Source of the DNA: Planctomycetaceae bacterium
GTDB taxonomy: Bacteria; Planctomycetota; Planctomycetia; Pirellulales; Thermoguttaceae
Reading direction: 5' to 3'
Assembly: GCA_031261125.1 (NCBI GenBank)
Contig: JAISJZ010000276.1
Span: 1-15,711 of the forward strand
Length of the DNA stretch: 15,711 nucleotides
Shown here: piece by piece, positions 8,265 through 13,707 of the stretch
How the letters are laid out: the number at the start of each line of letters is the position of its first letter
How positions within the stretch are numbered: the first letter of the stretch is position 1
Notes under the pieces: generated by a model
The model's input: only the letters and a program-made list of their open reading frames with translations
Databases searched by the model: none
Told to the model about the DNA's origin: nothing
Position numbers and translations under genes: made by a program

Positions 8265-8846
8265 TTAAGACGGAAAACGGCGTTCGACTGTTTGAGCAAC
8301 TTCGGCAAGCCACGCTTTGCGTTCTTCCGGCGTACTCAAAATGATTTGCTCAAAATTGCGGCGTTCAAACGATTCCGAACCAAGCAGACCGAAAACCACC
8401 GTTTTCCAAAAGACCTCAATCGGGTCGCCGTAAAAGTTCCGTTCCACGTCCCGCGGCGTGTTTGATGTCGAAAAAATCTGAACAATCTTCTTGCCGATAT
8501 GACAAACGGGACCTTCGGCGGTGAAATTATACACGGAGTTTTGCCGGAACACGCGGTCAATCCAGCCGCGTAAAATCGCCGGCGGTCCGCCCCACCAGTT
8601 CGGATGAACGTAAATCAACCCGTCAACGTTCCGCATCTCGGCAATGTAATCCTGAATGTACGGCGGCAAGTCCTTTTCGTCTGATTTTTCTTCGTCCGCC
8701 GGATGTACCGGGTCGAAATGTTCCCGGTAAAGGTCGTGAACGAAAACGGTGTGTCCGTTTTTTACAAGGACACCGCGGGCAGTTTCGGCGATTGCCGCAT
8801 TAAAACTGTCCGTTTTCGGATGAGCAAGGATTAAGGATATTTTCAT
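8265..8846 (-). CDS. NAD(P)H-dependent flavoprotein oxidoreductase (flavodoxin-2 / NQO1-MdaB type)
   Basis: The 193-residue cytoplasmic protein belongs to the FMN/FAD flavodoxin-like quinone reductase family, which transfers two electrons from NAD(P)H to quinones or similar acceptors. The N-terminus MKISLILAHPKTDSFNAAI is the phosphate-binding beta-alpha unit. The hallmark motif YVHPNWWGGPPAILRGWIDR lies at 79-98, followed by the FMN-contact segment VFRQNSVYNF. Length and order match MdaB/KefF-like relatives; the true substrate cannot be told. The ATG has no Shine-Dalgarno. It is probably the last gene of a leftward transcript after cheX and the thioesterase, with 53 bp to the latter. No link to a Kef potassium channel is present here. 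Confidence 0.88.
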   Translation of the reverse strand: MKISLILAHPKTDSFNAAIAETARGVLVKNGHTVFVHDLYREHFDPVHPADEEKSDEKDLPPYIQDYIAEMRNVDGLIYVHPNWWGGPPAILRGWIDRVFRQNSVYNFTAEGPVCHIGKKIVQIFSTSNTPRDVERNFYGDPIEVFWKTVVFGLLGSESFERRNFEQIILSTPEERKAWLAEVAQTVERRFPS

Positions 8847-8899
8847 TGGTTATTAAGTTCTTTAGGCGAATCAATCCGGTTTCAAGTTCTAACGGGGTG

Positions 8900-9331
8900 T
8901 TAACCCGCATCGTTATTTTCTCCGACGACCACAAAACTTTCGGCGACTTCGGGAGCAATCCGCACTGGTCTGCCGGTCTGCAAATTGACAAACGCCCAAA
9001 GCGTTTCCGCTTTGGCAACAACGGCGTTATCCTTCGGACGGATAAACCGATACCGGCGGGTTGAGCGAATCCGCTGCCAATCGAAAATCCACGTCTGCAC
9101 GATTAACTCTTCACTTTCGTAAGACGGGGTAAGATATTCAATCGTGTGTTTTCGTGCGAACCACGTTGAACCGAGTTCAAGGTACCGCTGCGATTTCCAG
9201 CCATTAGCGGTACTGTGCGCTACAGCGGCTTCGTTCATCCACCGCAGATAACAGAGATTGTTCGCGTGCTTATTCTCGTCAATATCTGACGGCAGAACAA
9301 TGACGCGGTGTTCATAAATCGGAACAGGCAT
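8900..9331 (-). CDS. Acyl-CoA/acyl-ACP thioesterase family protein (hotdog fold, 4HBT)
   Basis: This small thioesterase-like protein probably hydrolyses acyl-CoA or acyl-ACP thioesters in the cytoplasm. From the ATG at 9329-9331 it has 143 residues, usual for YbgC/FatA-like single hotdog domains. The signature is LPSDIDENKHANNLCYLRWM: Asp16/Asp18, His22 and Asn24-Asn25 match the D-x-(x)-G-H-x-N-N-x-x-Y pattern, though the usual Gly before His is Lys. The central helix (WMNEAAVAHS) and strands (IEYLTPSYESEELIVQTWI, ETLWAFVNLQTGRPVRI) follow in the expected order. A longer frame reaches upstream into the cheX gene, but its N-terminus is low-complexity (KEEKNSSFSSFF) and I reject it. No Shine-Dalgarno is seen; a TCTAAAAAC element lies just upstream. 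Confidence 0.87.
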   Translation of the reverse strand: MPVPIYEHRVIVLPSDIDENKHANNLCYLRWMNEAAVAHSTANGWKSQRYLELGSTWFARKHTIEYLTPSYESEELIVQTWIFDWQRIRSTRRYRFIRPKDNAVVAKAETLWAFVNLQTGRPVRIAPEVAESFVVVGENNDAG

Positions 9332-9429
9332 CAGGGGACTTCTAAAAACATTTTTTACCGCAAAAAAAGAGGAAAATGAAGAGTTTTTTTCTTCTTTTCT
9401 TCTTGTTTGGAGGTTTTTAGAACCTCTCA
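9332..9429. other. AT-rich spacer between thioesterase and cheX
   Basis: A 98-bp gap holding a purine/pyrimidine-skewed stretch (A-rich at 9361-9382, T/C-rich at 9384-9408) and two copies of the 9-mer TCTAAAAAC (plus strand 9341-9349; minus strand 9413-9421). GAGGTT (9410-9415) and AACCTC (9421-9426) form a 6-bp hairpin 4 bp past the cheX stop. It is not followed by a clear T-run, so termination is uncertain. Confidence 0.45.
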
Positions 9430-9909
9430 TCATTGTCTCGGCGCAGTGAAACCGATTTCGACCGCCAGCGGACCGAAGTCCGTACTGAACGGAATCGTTA
9501 TCGGCTGACAATTTTCGGGAAAGCGCAACTCGGTTGCTTCGCCGGTGATGACGTTCGGCAAACTCAAACTCAACTTGTATTCTTCGAGTTGCGCTTTAGC
9601 GTTTCCTGCAATCACGTTGGTCAACTCACCGATAGCATCAAACACATCGGGGTTAAACGCCTTTTGCTCTTCCATCAGCATTACGGATGCACTTTTCAGA
9701 GCAAGTTGAGCGGACATCGTCAGCACAACAGTACCGGCAACAACGCCAGAAAGTCCGATAACGCCGCTGATGGGATACAGCGTTTGCGGATTTTTCTTGA
9801 GCATCGGCGGTTCCCGTGTAACTTTGCAGCCGACCATCGTTTCGAGCGTTTTGGTAACCGCAACGATGAACGGATTGATAAACTCGACTCGAACGGCTAA
9901 TGATGACAT
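9430..9909 (-). CDS. cheX: CheX-type CheY-P phosphatase
   Basis: CheX removes phosphate from the response regulator CheY, resetting the chemotaxis signal. The 159-residue product matches the CheC/CheX/FliY phosphatase family. The single catalytic helix carries GELTNVIAGNAKAQL at 94-108, with Glu95 and Asn98 in the E-x-x-N arrangement that CheX proteins use for phosphatase activity. The N-terminus (VEFINPFIVAVTKTLETMVG) is the family's amphipathic opening helix, and beta strands flank the catalytic helix (GTVVLTMS; SLPNVITGE). There is one E-x-x-N site, as in CheX and unlike the two of many CheC proteins. The ATG lacks a Shine-Dalgarno. No cheA, cheW or cheY is nearby. A well-formed promoter lies just upstream, next to a C9 tract. 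Confidence 0.9.
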   Translation of the reverse strand: MSSLAVRVEFINPFIVAVTKTLETMVGCKVTREPPMLKKNPQTLYPISGVIGLSGVVAGTVVLTMSAQLALKSASVMLMEEQKAFNPDVFDAIGELTNVIAGNAKAQLEEYKLSLSLPNVITGEATELRFPENCQPITIPFSTDFGPLAVEIGFTAPRQ

Positions 9910-9947
9910 AAAGAAACTGATAATAGATTATGGAAAATTCAGGTGTG

Positions 9948-9976
9948 ATTATCCGTCATTCGTTATCAATTATCAA
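9948..9976 (-). promoter_or_regulatory. Sigma70-type promoter of cheX
   Basis: Minus strand: -35 TTGATA (9976-9971), 17-bp spacer, -10 GATAAT (9953-9948); each matches five of six consensus bases. Expected start near 9941, leaving a leader of about 32 nt before the cheX ATG. TATCAAT is repeated in tandem at the -35 (plus strand 9964-9977). Confidence 0.6.
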
Positions 9977-9977
9977 T

Positions 9978-9986
9978 CCCCCCCCC
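9978..9986. repeat. C9 homopolymer next to the cheX promoter
   Basis: Nine consecutive C on the plus strand, between the -35 of the cheX promoter (ending at 9976) and the stop codon of the SGNH hydrolase gene (9993-9995). Such tracts are prone to slippage and here sit one base from the -35 hexamer, outside both coding regions. Confidence 0.75.
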
Positions 9987-9992
9987 TTTGTG

Positions 9993-11363
9993 CTACTGTC
10001 CGAATTTTTCTTTCAGTACCGGAGCAACACTGTCGCCCCAAATCGTGTAGCCCTTGTCGTTCGGATGCAGGAAATCCGGCATAATATCCTTCGGCAGTAC
10101 GCCGTCATCGGCAAGGAACCCCCCGTTGATGTCAACAATCTCGACGTTTTTGTACCCTTTTAATACGTCCGGCAGCGACAGATTAATCTCGTTGACCCGG
10201 AAGCGCAAATGACCGTCCGGCTTTTCGTCCCGCGGGAACACTTTCAGAACAACAATTTTAATCTGCGGATACTGTTTTTGCAGTTTGTCAACGATTGCCC
10301 GAACGCCGTCGGCAATCTGCCAAGGTGTGTTCGCCGGATTACCGGAGTTATTTGTGCCAATCATAATCATCGCCGCCTTCGGTGCAATTTTATCCAACGG
10401 CAGATGGTTTAGCCGCCAAAGAACGTGCTGCGTTTGGTCGCCGCCGAATCCCAAGTTGACCGGCTTGTACTGTCCGAAGTATTTCGAGTAAAGTTGCGGA
10501 TGACCGTCCCAGCCGTGCGTAATCGAATCGCCGATGAGCAAAAATTCAACACTGCCCTTGTTGATGAATTCAACATTTGCTGTGTGCCTGTCTTTCCACC
10601 ATCCTTCGCTCATCTTGTCGGCTTCAATAACCGCCGCATTTTTCTCTTCGAGAATTTTCGTCAGTACCGGTTCAACCGCTTTCGCCCAAAGTTCGTAACC
10701 ATATTCGTTTGGATGCAGGAAGTCCGGCATAATGTCTTTGGAAAGAACGTTGTCTTTATCAAGAAACACCGGATTGATATCGAGCAGCGTCAGATTTTCT
10801 TTACCTTTGAGCAATTTCGGCAGATACGAATTGATTTCATCAACCTTCTTGCGCATTCCGTCATCCGGTTTGTTGCCGCGGGAGAACACGTTCAGGACGA
10901 TGATTTTCATTGCCGGATACTGTTTTTGCAGTTTATCGACAATCGCTTTAATGCCGTCTGCTGTTTCTTTCGGCGTAGAACTGCCGTGTCCGATGTTGTT
11001 TGTTCCAATCATCAGGACGGCTGCTTTCGGACTGATTTTATCCAGCGGCAAATTATCGAGCCGCCAAAGGACGTGTTCGGTGCGGTCGCCGCTGAAGCCC
11101 ATATTGATTGCTTTGCGGTGTCCGTAGAAACTGTCCCAGACCTTTTTGCCGCGTCCGTCCCAGCCGTGAGTGATGGAGTCGCCAATCATCAGCAGGTCGA
11201 TATTGCCCTTGTCCACTTGTTCGGCATTGGCGGCTTGACGTTTTGTCCACCAATCATCAGGACGCGGTACCGGCGTGAGGGCAACGCTTTCGGCAAGCGC
11301 AGAATAAACAAAAAGCAGGGTAATGAACCCGGCGGCAAACAAACGGAAGAATTGTGTTTTCAT
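9993..11363 (-). CDS. Exported tandem SGNH/GDSL hydrolase (PAF-acetylhydrolase IB-like, two domains)
   Basis: An exported esterase with two consecutive SGNH domains. From the ATG at 11361-11363 it has 456 residues and a signal peptide (about 1-24: MKTQFFRLFAAGFITLLFVYSALA). Domain 1 (about 36-235) and domain 2 (about 254-452) each carry the full set. GDSITHGWDG supplies Ser63 and Ser280; GF[SG]GD is at 89-93 and 305-309; GTNN is at 120-123 and 336-339; PDFLHPN supplies Asp214/His217 and Asp430/His433. The halves are alike along their length (HVLWRL, LPLDKI, IVDKLQKQYP are identical), so this is an internal duplication with both sites apparently intact. Relatives cleave acetyl or short acyl esters, often on polysaccharides; the substrate here is unknown. 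A longer frame to 11612 would run through the promoter into motB and is rejected. No Shine-Dalgarno. Confidence 0.93.
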   Translation of the reverse strand: MKTQFFRLFAAGFITLLFVYSALAESVALTPVPRPDDWWTKRQAANAEQVDKGNIDLLMIGDSITHGWDGRGKKVWDSFYGHRKAINMGFSGDRTEHVLWRLDNLPLDKISPKAAVLMIGTNNIGHGSSTPKETADGIKAIVDKLQKQYPAMKIIVLNVFSRGNKPDDGMRKKVDEINSYLPKLLKGKENLTLLDINPVFLDKDNVLSKDIMPDFLHPNEYGYELWAKAVEPVLTKILEEKNAAVIEADKMSEGWWKDRHTANVEFINKGSVEFLLIGDSITHGWDGHPQLYSKYFGQYKPVNLGFGGDQTQHVLWRLNHLPLDKIAPKAAMIMIGTNNSGNPANTPWQIADGVRAIVDKLQKQYPQIKIVVLKVFPRDEKPDGHLRFRVNEINLSLPDVLKGYKNVEIVDINGGFLADDGVLPKDIMPDFLHPNDKGYTIWGDSVAPVLKEKFGQ

Positions 11364-11409
11364 CGTGTTTGTAAAAAAAGGGGGAAACAGAACCTTTACA
11401 CAGGACACG

Positions 11410-11438
11410 ATTGTAGAATGTGCCGTAATGAAATGCAA
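11410..11438 (-). promoter_or_regulatory. Putative promoter of the SGNH hydrolase gene
   Basis: Minus strand: TTGCAT (11438-11433), 17-bp spacer, TACAAT (11415-11410). The -10 matches five of six consensus bases, the -35 only three. It lies in the 83-bp gap after motB, about 47 bp before the ATG, so the hydrolase is probably transcribed independently of motAB. An A7G5A3 purine run lies at 11373-11387 in the leader. Confidence 0.45.
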
Positions 11439-11446
11439 GATACGGA

Positions 11447-12106
11447 TTATTCTGCTACTTCGATGACTTCGACATACAGATTCGGGTCTTGCATCCTGAC
11501 CAACTGTTGTTCCATTTTTACCTGCGACAACGGATGAAAACTGCCCGATACAACAAGCACAAACCGGCTTGGTTTCAGATTCTTCAACATCAGAAATTCC
11601 CGCACGTTCCACGCACGGGCATACGCCAAATCATCCAGTGCCTTATAACCGGACTCGCCCAACTCCGACGGCGAAGCGTGTCCGCGAACCTGTATCGTGT
11701 ATGGTCGTCCCCGCAACTGGTCGGCAAGTGCTGTCAACGTTTTTTGTCCTTCCGTGTTCAACTGATCTTCGCCCAATCCGAACGGCACAACCGTTCCCTG
11801 CGCTAGTTCCTTACTCGCCGGAAGCGGGGTTTTGTACGCTTGTTCGCCTTCGCCGTGAATCTCTTTCGTTTCCGGCAAATTGGGGTCAAAACGCGCCTCT
11901 TTCGTCAACTGAATCCGACCGCGGAACGAAATGTACCGCGCTCCCATCGCTTGCATCAGTTCCGTCATTTTCGTCTGTTCAATCGTGCTGATGGAAAACA
12001 GAATGATGAAGAACGACAGCAGCAGCGTCATTAAATCACTGAAACTTATCATCCAAAACGGAGCGACTTCTTCCTCTTCGACTTCTTCGATGTGCGGTTT
12101 TTTCAT
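11447..12106 (-). CDS. motB: Flagellar motor stator protein MotB
   Basis: MotB is the stator subunit that anchors the MotA/MotB ion channel to peptidoglycan. The 219-residue product has a short acidic cytoplasmic N-terminus, one membrane helix at about 17-40 (FWMISFSDLMTLLLSFFIIL), and Asp24, which corresponds to the proton-carrying Asp32 of E. coli. The plug/linker region follows, then an OmpA-like peptidoglycan-binding domain at about 108-218 with the RGHAS motif at 141-145 and the AYARAWNVREFL helix. It is shorter than E. coli MotB (308), mainly in the linker and C-terminal tail. It starts within the motA stop (TAATG, 1-nt overlap), indicating translational coupling. It has its own Shine-Dalgarno AGGAG (12115-12119) with an 8-nt spacer. 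Whether the channel uses H+ or Na+ cannot be settled by eye. Confidence 0.95.
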   Translation of the reverse strand: MKKPHIEEVEEEEVAPFWMISFSDLMTLLLSFFIILFSISTIEQTKMTELMQAMGARYISFRGRIQLTKEARFDPNLPETKEIHGEGEQAYKTPLPASKELAQGTVVPFGLGEDQLNTEGQKTLTALADQLRGRPYTIQVRGHASPSELGESGYKALDDLAYARAWNVREFLMLKNLKPSRFVLVVSGSFHPLSQVKMEQQLVRMQDPNLYVEVIEVAE

Positions 12107-12876
12107 TATTCTTGCTCCTGCGGTCTCCTATTCGGCGGAATAATTGTCAGCAAACGCATCTTAATCATCCGCGGACTTTCACCCTTTTGAATTTCAAGCA
12201 GTCCAATCATCTTCAATTCCATTGCGGCGGCTTCGATTTTGTTGTAATACCGTAATTTGCCGGCAAACGGCAGGAAAAACAAGTTCGCACTCGCCGCCCC
12301 GTACAGCGTTCCCGTCAATGCCACCGCCATATGGTGTCCAATCGTTGCCGGGTCCATTTCGGAAAGCATCAAAATCAAACCGATAAGCGTCGCAATCAAA
12401 CCGAATACAGGTGCCGCTTTACCAAGTTGGCTGACCATTTCGGCACCGACGGAATGACGTTCTTTCAATGCGGTAATTTCCGCATCCAGAATCGACTCTG
12501 CCGCCTCCGCTTTCATTCCGTCAACAATCATTTGCAGTCCTTTGGACAGAAACGGGTCGCTGTCCTGCAATTCTTTTGCTCTGCTGTCAAGAGAAAGCAC
12601 GCCCTCCCGCCGGGCAACTTCAGACAGAGCAACGATGTCTTCAACGATTTTGAGCAGGTCAGGCTTGGTATTGAAAAAGATTTTGCCCATCACTTTGGGC
12701 ATCCGTTTGAATTCTTCGAGCGGAAAGGCAATAAGAACGGCACAGACGATACCGCCGCCGATAATCAGAGCAGCGGGCGGGTCAACGAATCCCAGAGGAT
12801 TGCCGCCGGCGAGAACAATCGCCAACAGCAATAAAACAATAGCCGAAACAATGCCGATAACGGTTGCTTTTTCCAT
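12106..12876 (-). CDS. motA: Flagellar motor stator protein MotA
   Basis: MotA forms the pentameric channel that turns the flagellar rotor by cytoplasmic contact with FliG. The 256-residue product from the ATG at 12874-12876 has the four-helix layout: TM1 about 3-23, TM2 about 33-52, a large cytoplasmic loop with the conserved RREGVLSLDS region (about 89-98), TM3 about 153-175 and TM4 about 183-206. The TM3 motif GKAAPVFGLIATLIGLILML holds the conserved channel proline. ALTGTLYGAASANLFFLPFA is TM4. The size fits the short MotA/PomA class (250-260) rather than E. coli MotA (295). An upstream extension to 13017 would read through a palindrome and the 48-codon gene, so it is rejected. No clear Shine-Dalgarno precedes the ATG. 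Confidence 0.95.
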   Translation of the reverse strand: MEKATVIGIVSAIVLLLLAIVLAGGNPLGFVDPPAALIIGGGIVCAVLIAFPLEEFKRMPKVMGKIFFNTKPDLLKIVEDIVALSEVARREGVLSLDSRAKELQDSDPFLSKGLQMIVDGMKAEAAESILDAEITALKERHSVGAEMVSQLGKAAPVFGLIATLIGLILMLSEMDPATIGHHMAVALTGTLYGAASANLFFLPFAGKLRYYNKIEAAAMELKMIGLLEIQKGESPRMIKMRLLTIIPPNRRPQEQE

Positions 12877-12894
12877 TTTGGGGTAAATGATGAA

Positions 12895-12916
12895 GGCGGG
12901 AAACGCCGTTTCCCGC
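12895..12916. repeat. Palindromic element, copy 2 (GCGGGAAAC / GTTTCCCGC)
   Basis: A perfect 9-bp stem (12896-12904 with 12908-12916) around GCC, followed by TCGT. It shares the flank TCCCGCTCGT with the copy at 6780-6802. It occupies the 68-bp gap between the 48-codon gene and motA, 20 bp upstream of the motA start. A weaker palindrome, 12931-12947, overlaps the stop of the 48-codon gene. A hairpin here could separate expression of motA from the gene before it. Confidence 0.6.
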
Positions 12917-12944
12917 TCGTTGACCTTGACTGACAGAAATTCTA

Positions 12945-13091
12945 TCAGAAGAACAGGTTGACTACTATCGGGATACCGATAGTTCCGCCGACAACGGCGG
13001 CAATAAAGATAACCCAAGCGATAAGCGAACCGCCGCCTTCTTCTCCATCATTGGGTATCAGTTCATTCGTTGATGTACGTTCTACGGACAT
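12945..13091 (-). CDS. 48-residue single-pass membrane protein upstream of motA
   Basis: I do not recognise a family. The product has a polar acidic N-terminus (MSVERTSTNELIPNDGEEGGG) and one membrane helix (about 22-45: SLIAWVIFIAAVVGGTIGIP), ending IVVNLFF. It is supported by the good Shine-Dalgarno GGAGAT (13097-13102) with a 5-nt spacer. A longer in-frame start at 13250 lacks this site and its added residues look non-coding. The gene reads in the same direction as motAB with 68 bp between, so co-transcription is plausible. A role as an accessory or assembly factor of the stator is only a positional guess. It is not FlbD, which often precedes motA in other bacteria, since FlbD has no membrane helix. 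Confidence 0.66.
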   Translation of the reverse strand: MSVERTSTNELIPNDGEEGGGSLIAWVIFIAAVVGGTIGIPIVVNLFF

Positions 13092-13171
13092 AGTATATCT
13101 CCAATTAGAGTAATGCTGAATATAAAACCGGTGTTTGTTCCTGCCGCGAACAGCAGGGGACCAACAGATGT

Positions 13172-13519
13172 TTAATTCCGCAAATGCCGCAGAAAGAGAT
13201 GAGGGCGCAGATTGCCGTAATGAAAATACAAAGAGACCGAACGTTTCCATTCACCGCAGAACAGGCGGGCGGAGCCGAACGAACGGACAACCGCTACGGC
13301 ACCGGTTAAAAAACTGCTTGTATTCCGTTGATTTTGTCCGCTGCCGCATAACCCCGCCGGCAAACTGTCCGCCGTTAACAAAACAGATTGCTGCGGGTCT
13401 TTTTGCTTGCCGGAGAATAGTTGACCGGCAGCCGCGTTTGTCCGCACCGCCGCCGAAAGCAGAACCCCGAAGAGTCCTGCCGCGAAAAAGACGGCTATGA
13501 AGAAACGGAAACGTCTCAT
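13172..13519 (-). CDS. Putative small secreted protein (doubtful)
   Basis: An open frame of 115 codons starts with a convincing export signal: MRRFRFFIAVFFAAGLFGVL, then LSAAVRTNAAAG, with a likely cut after Ala-Ala-Ala. The mature part has no recognisable domain, two cysteines and a basic, His/Phe-rich end that does not look like a folded domain. The coding quality falls after about residue 60. A second frame on the same strand (13105-13290) carries its own hydrophobic stretch, so a decayed or frameshifted gene is possible. No Shine-Dalgarno is present. If it is not real, the 13092-13707 interval contains only the larC promoter, one TCTAAAAAC element and the leader of the 48-codon gene. Confidence 0.35.
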   Translation of the reverse strand: MRRFRFFIAVFFAAGLFGVLLSAAVRTNAAAGQLFSGKQKDPQQSVLLTADSLPAGLCGSGQNQRNTSSFLTGAVAVVRSFGSARLFCGEWKRSVSLYFHYGNLRPHLFLRHLRN

Positions 13520-13596
13520 ACGGATACATTTTATCGGCTTTCCCGTTTTCGGTCAAGAGCCGGTTCGATTTTTTGATGACGCAAAATACACCCGTG

Positions 13597-13625
13597 TTGC
13601 CGGACAAAACATAACCGGTTATAAT
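13597..13625 (+). promoter_or_regulatory. Sigma70-type promoter for larC-nfeD
   Basis: TTGCCG (13597-13602), 17-bp spacer, perfect TATAAT (13620-13625). Expected start near 13632, giving a leader of about 75 nt that contains an AAAAACT/AGTTTTT inverted repeat (13651-13657 with 13673-13679) spanning a poly-A run. Confidence 0.65.
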
Positions 13626-13707
13626 CAGGACGTTCTTTGAGGAAGTTTCTAAAAACTCTCCAACAAAAAAATAGTTTTTGGAAGTATCCTTGATTTTTTT
13701 TACGCAA

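Noticed and set aside
8891..8908. CGGG/CCCG hairpin at the thioesterase stop codon
   Set aside because: Only a 4-bp stem, which is expected by chance in sequence of this composition.
9410..9426. Intrinsic terminator after cheX
   Set aside because: The 6-bp hairpin is not followed by a T-run in the cheX direction, so I list it only as part of the spacer.
9332..9511. N-terminal extension of the thioesterase
   Set aside because: It would overlap cheX and translate an AT-rich spacer as KEEKNSSFSSFF. The hotdog domain starts normally at MPVPIYEH.
10425..11537. A 370-codon open frame on the plus strand opposite the SGNH hydrolase and motB
   Set aside because: It is antisense to two well-supported genes, and its protein is low in recognisable motifs, rich in Arg, Phe, Val and Cys. 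The duplicated hydrolase sequence explains its repeated segments.
12877..13017. N-terminal extension of MotA
   Set aside because: It would translate the palindrome and overlap the 48-codon gene. Known MotA proteins begin a few residues before TM1, as at MEKATVIG.
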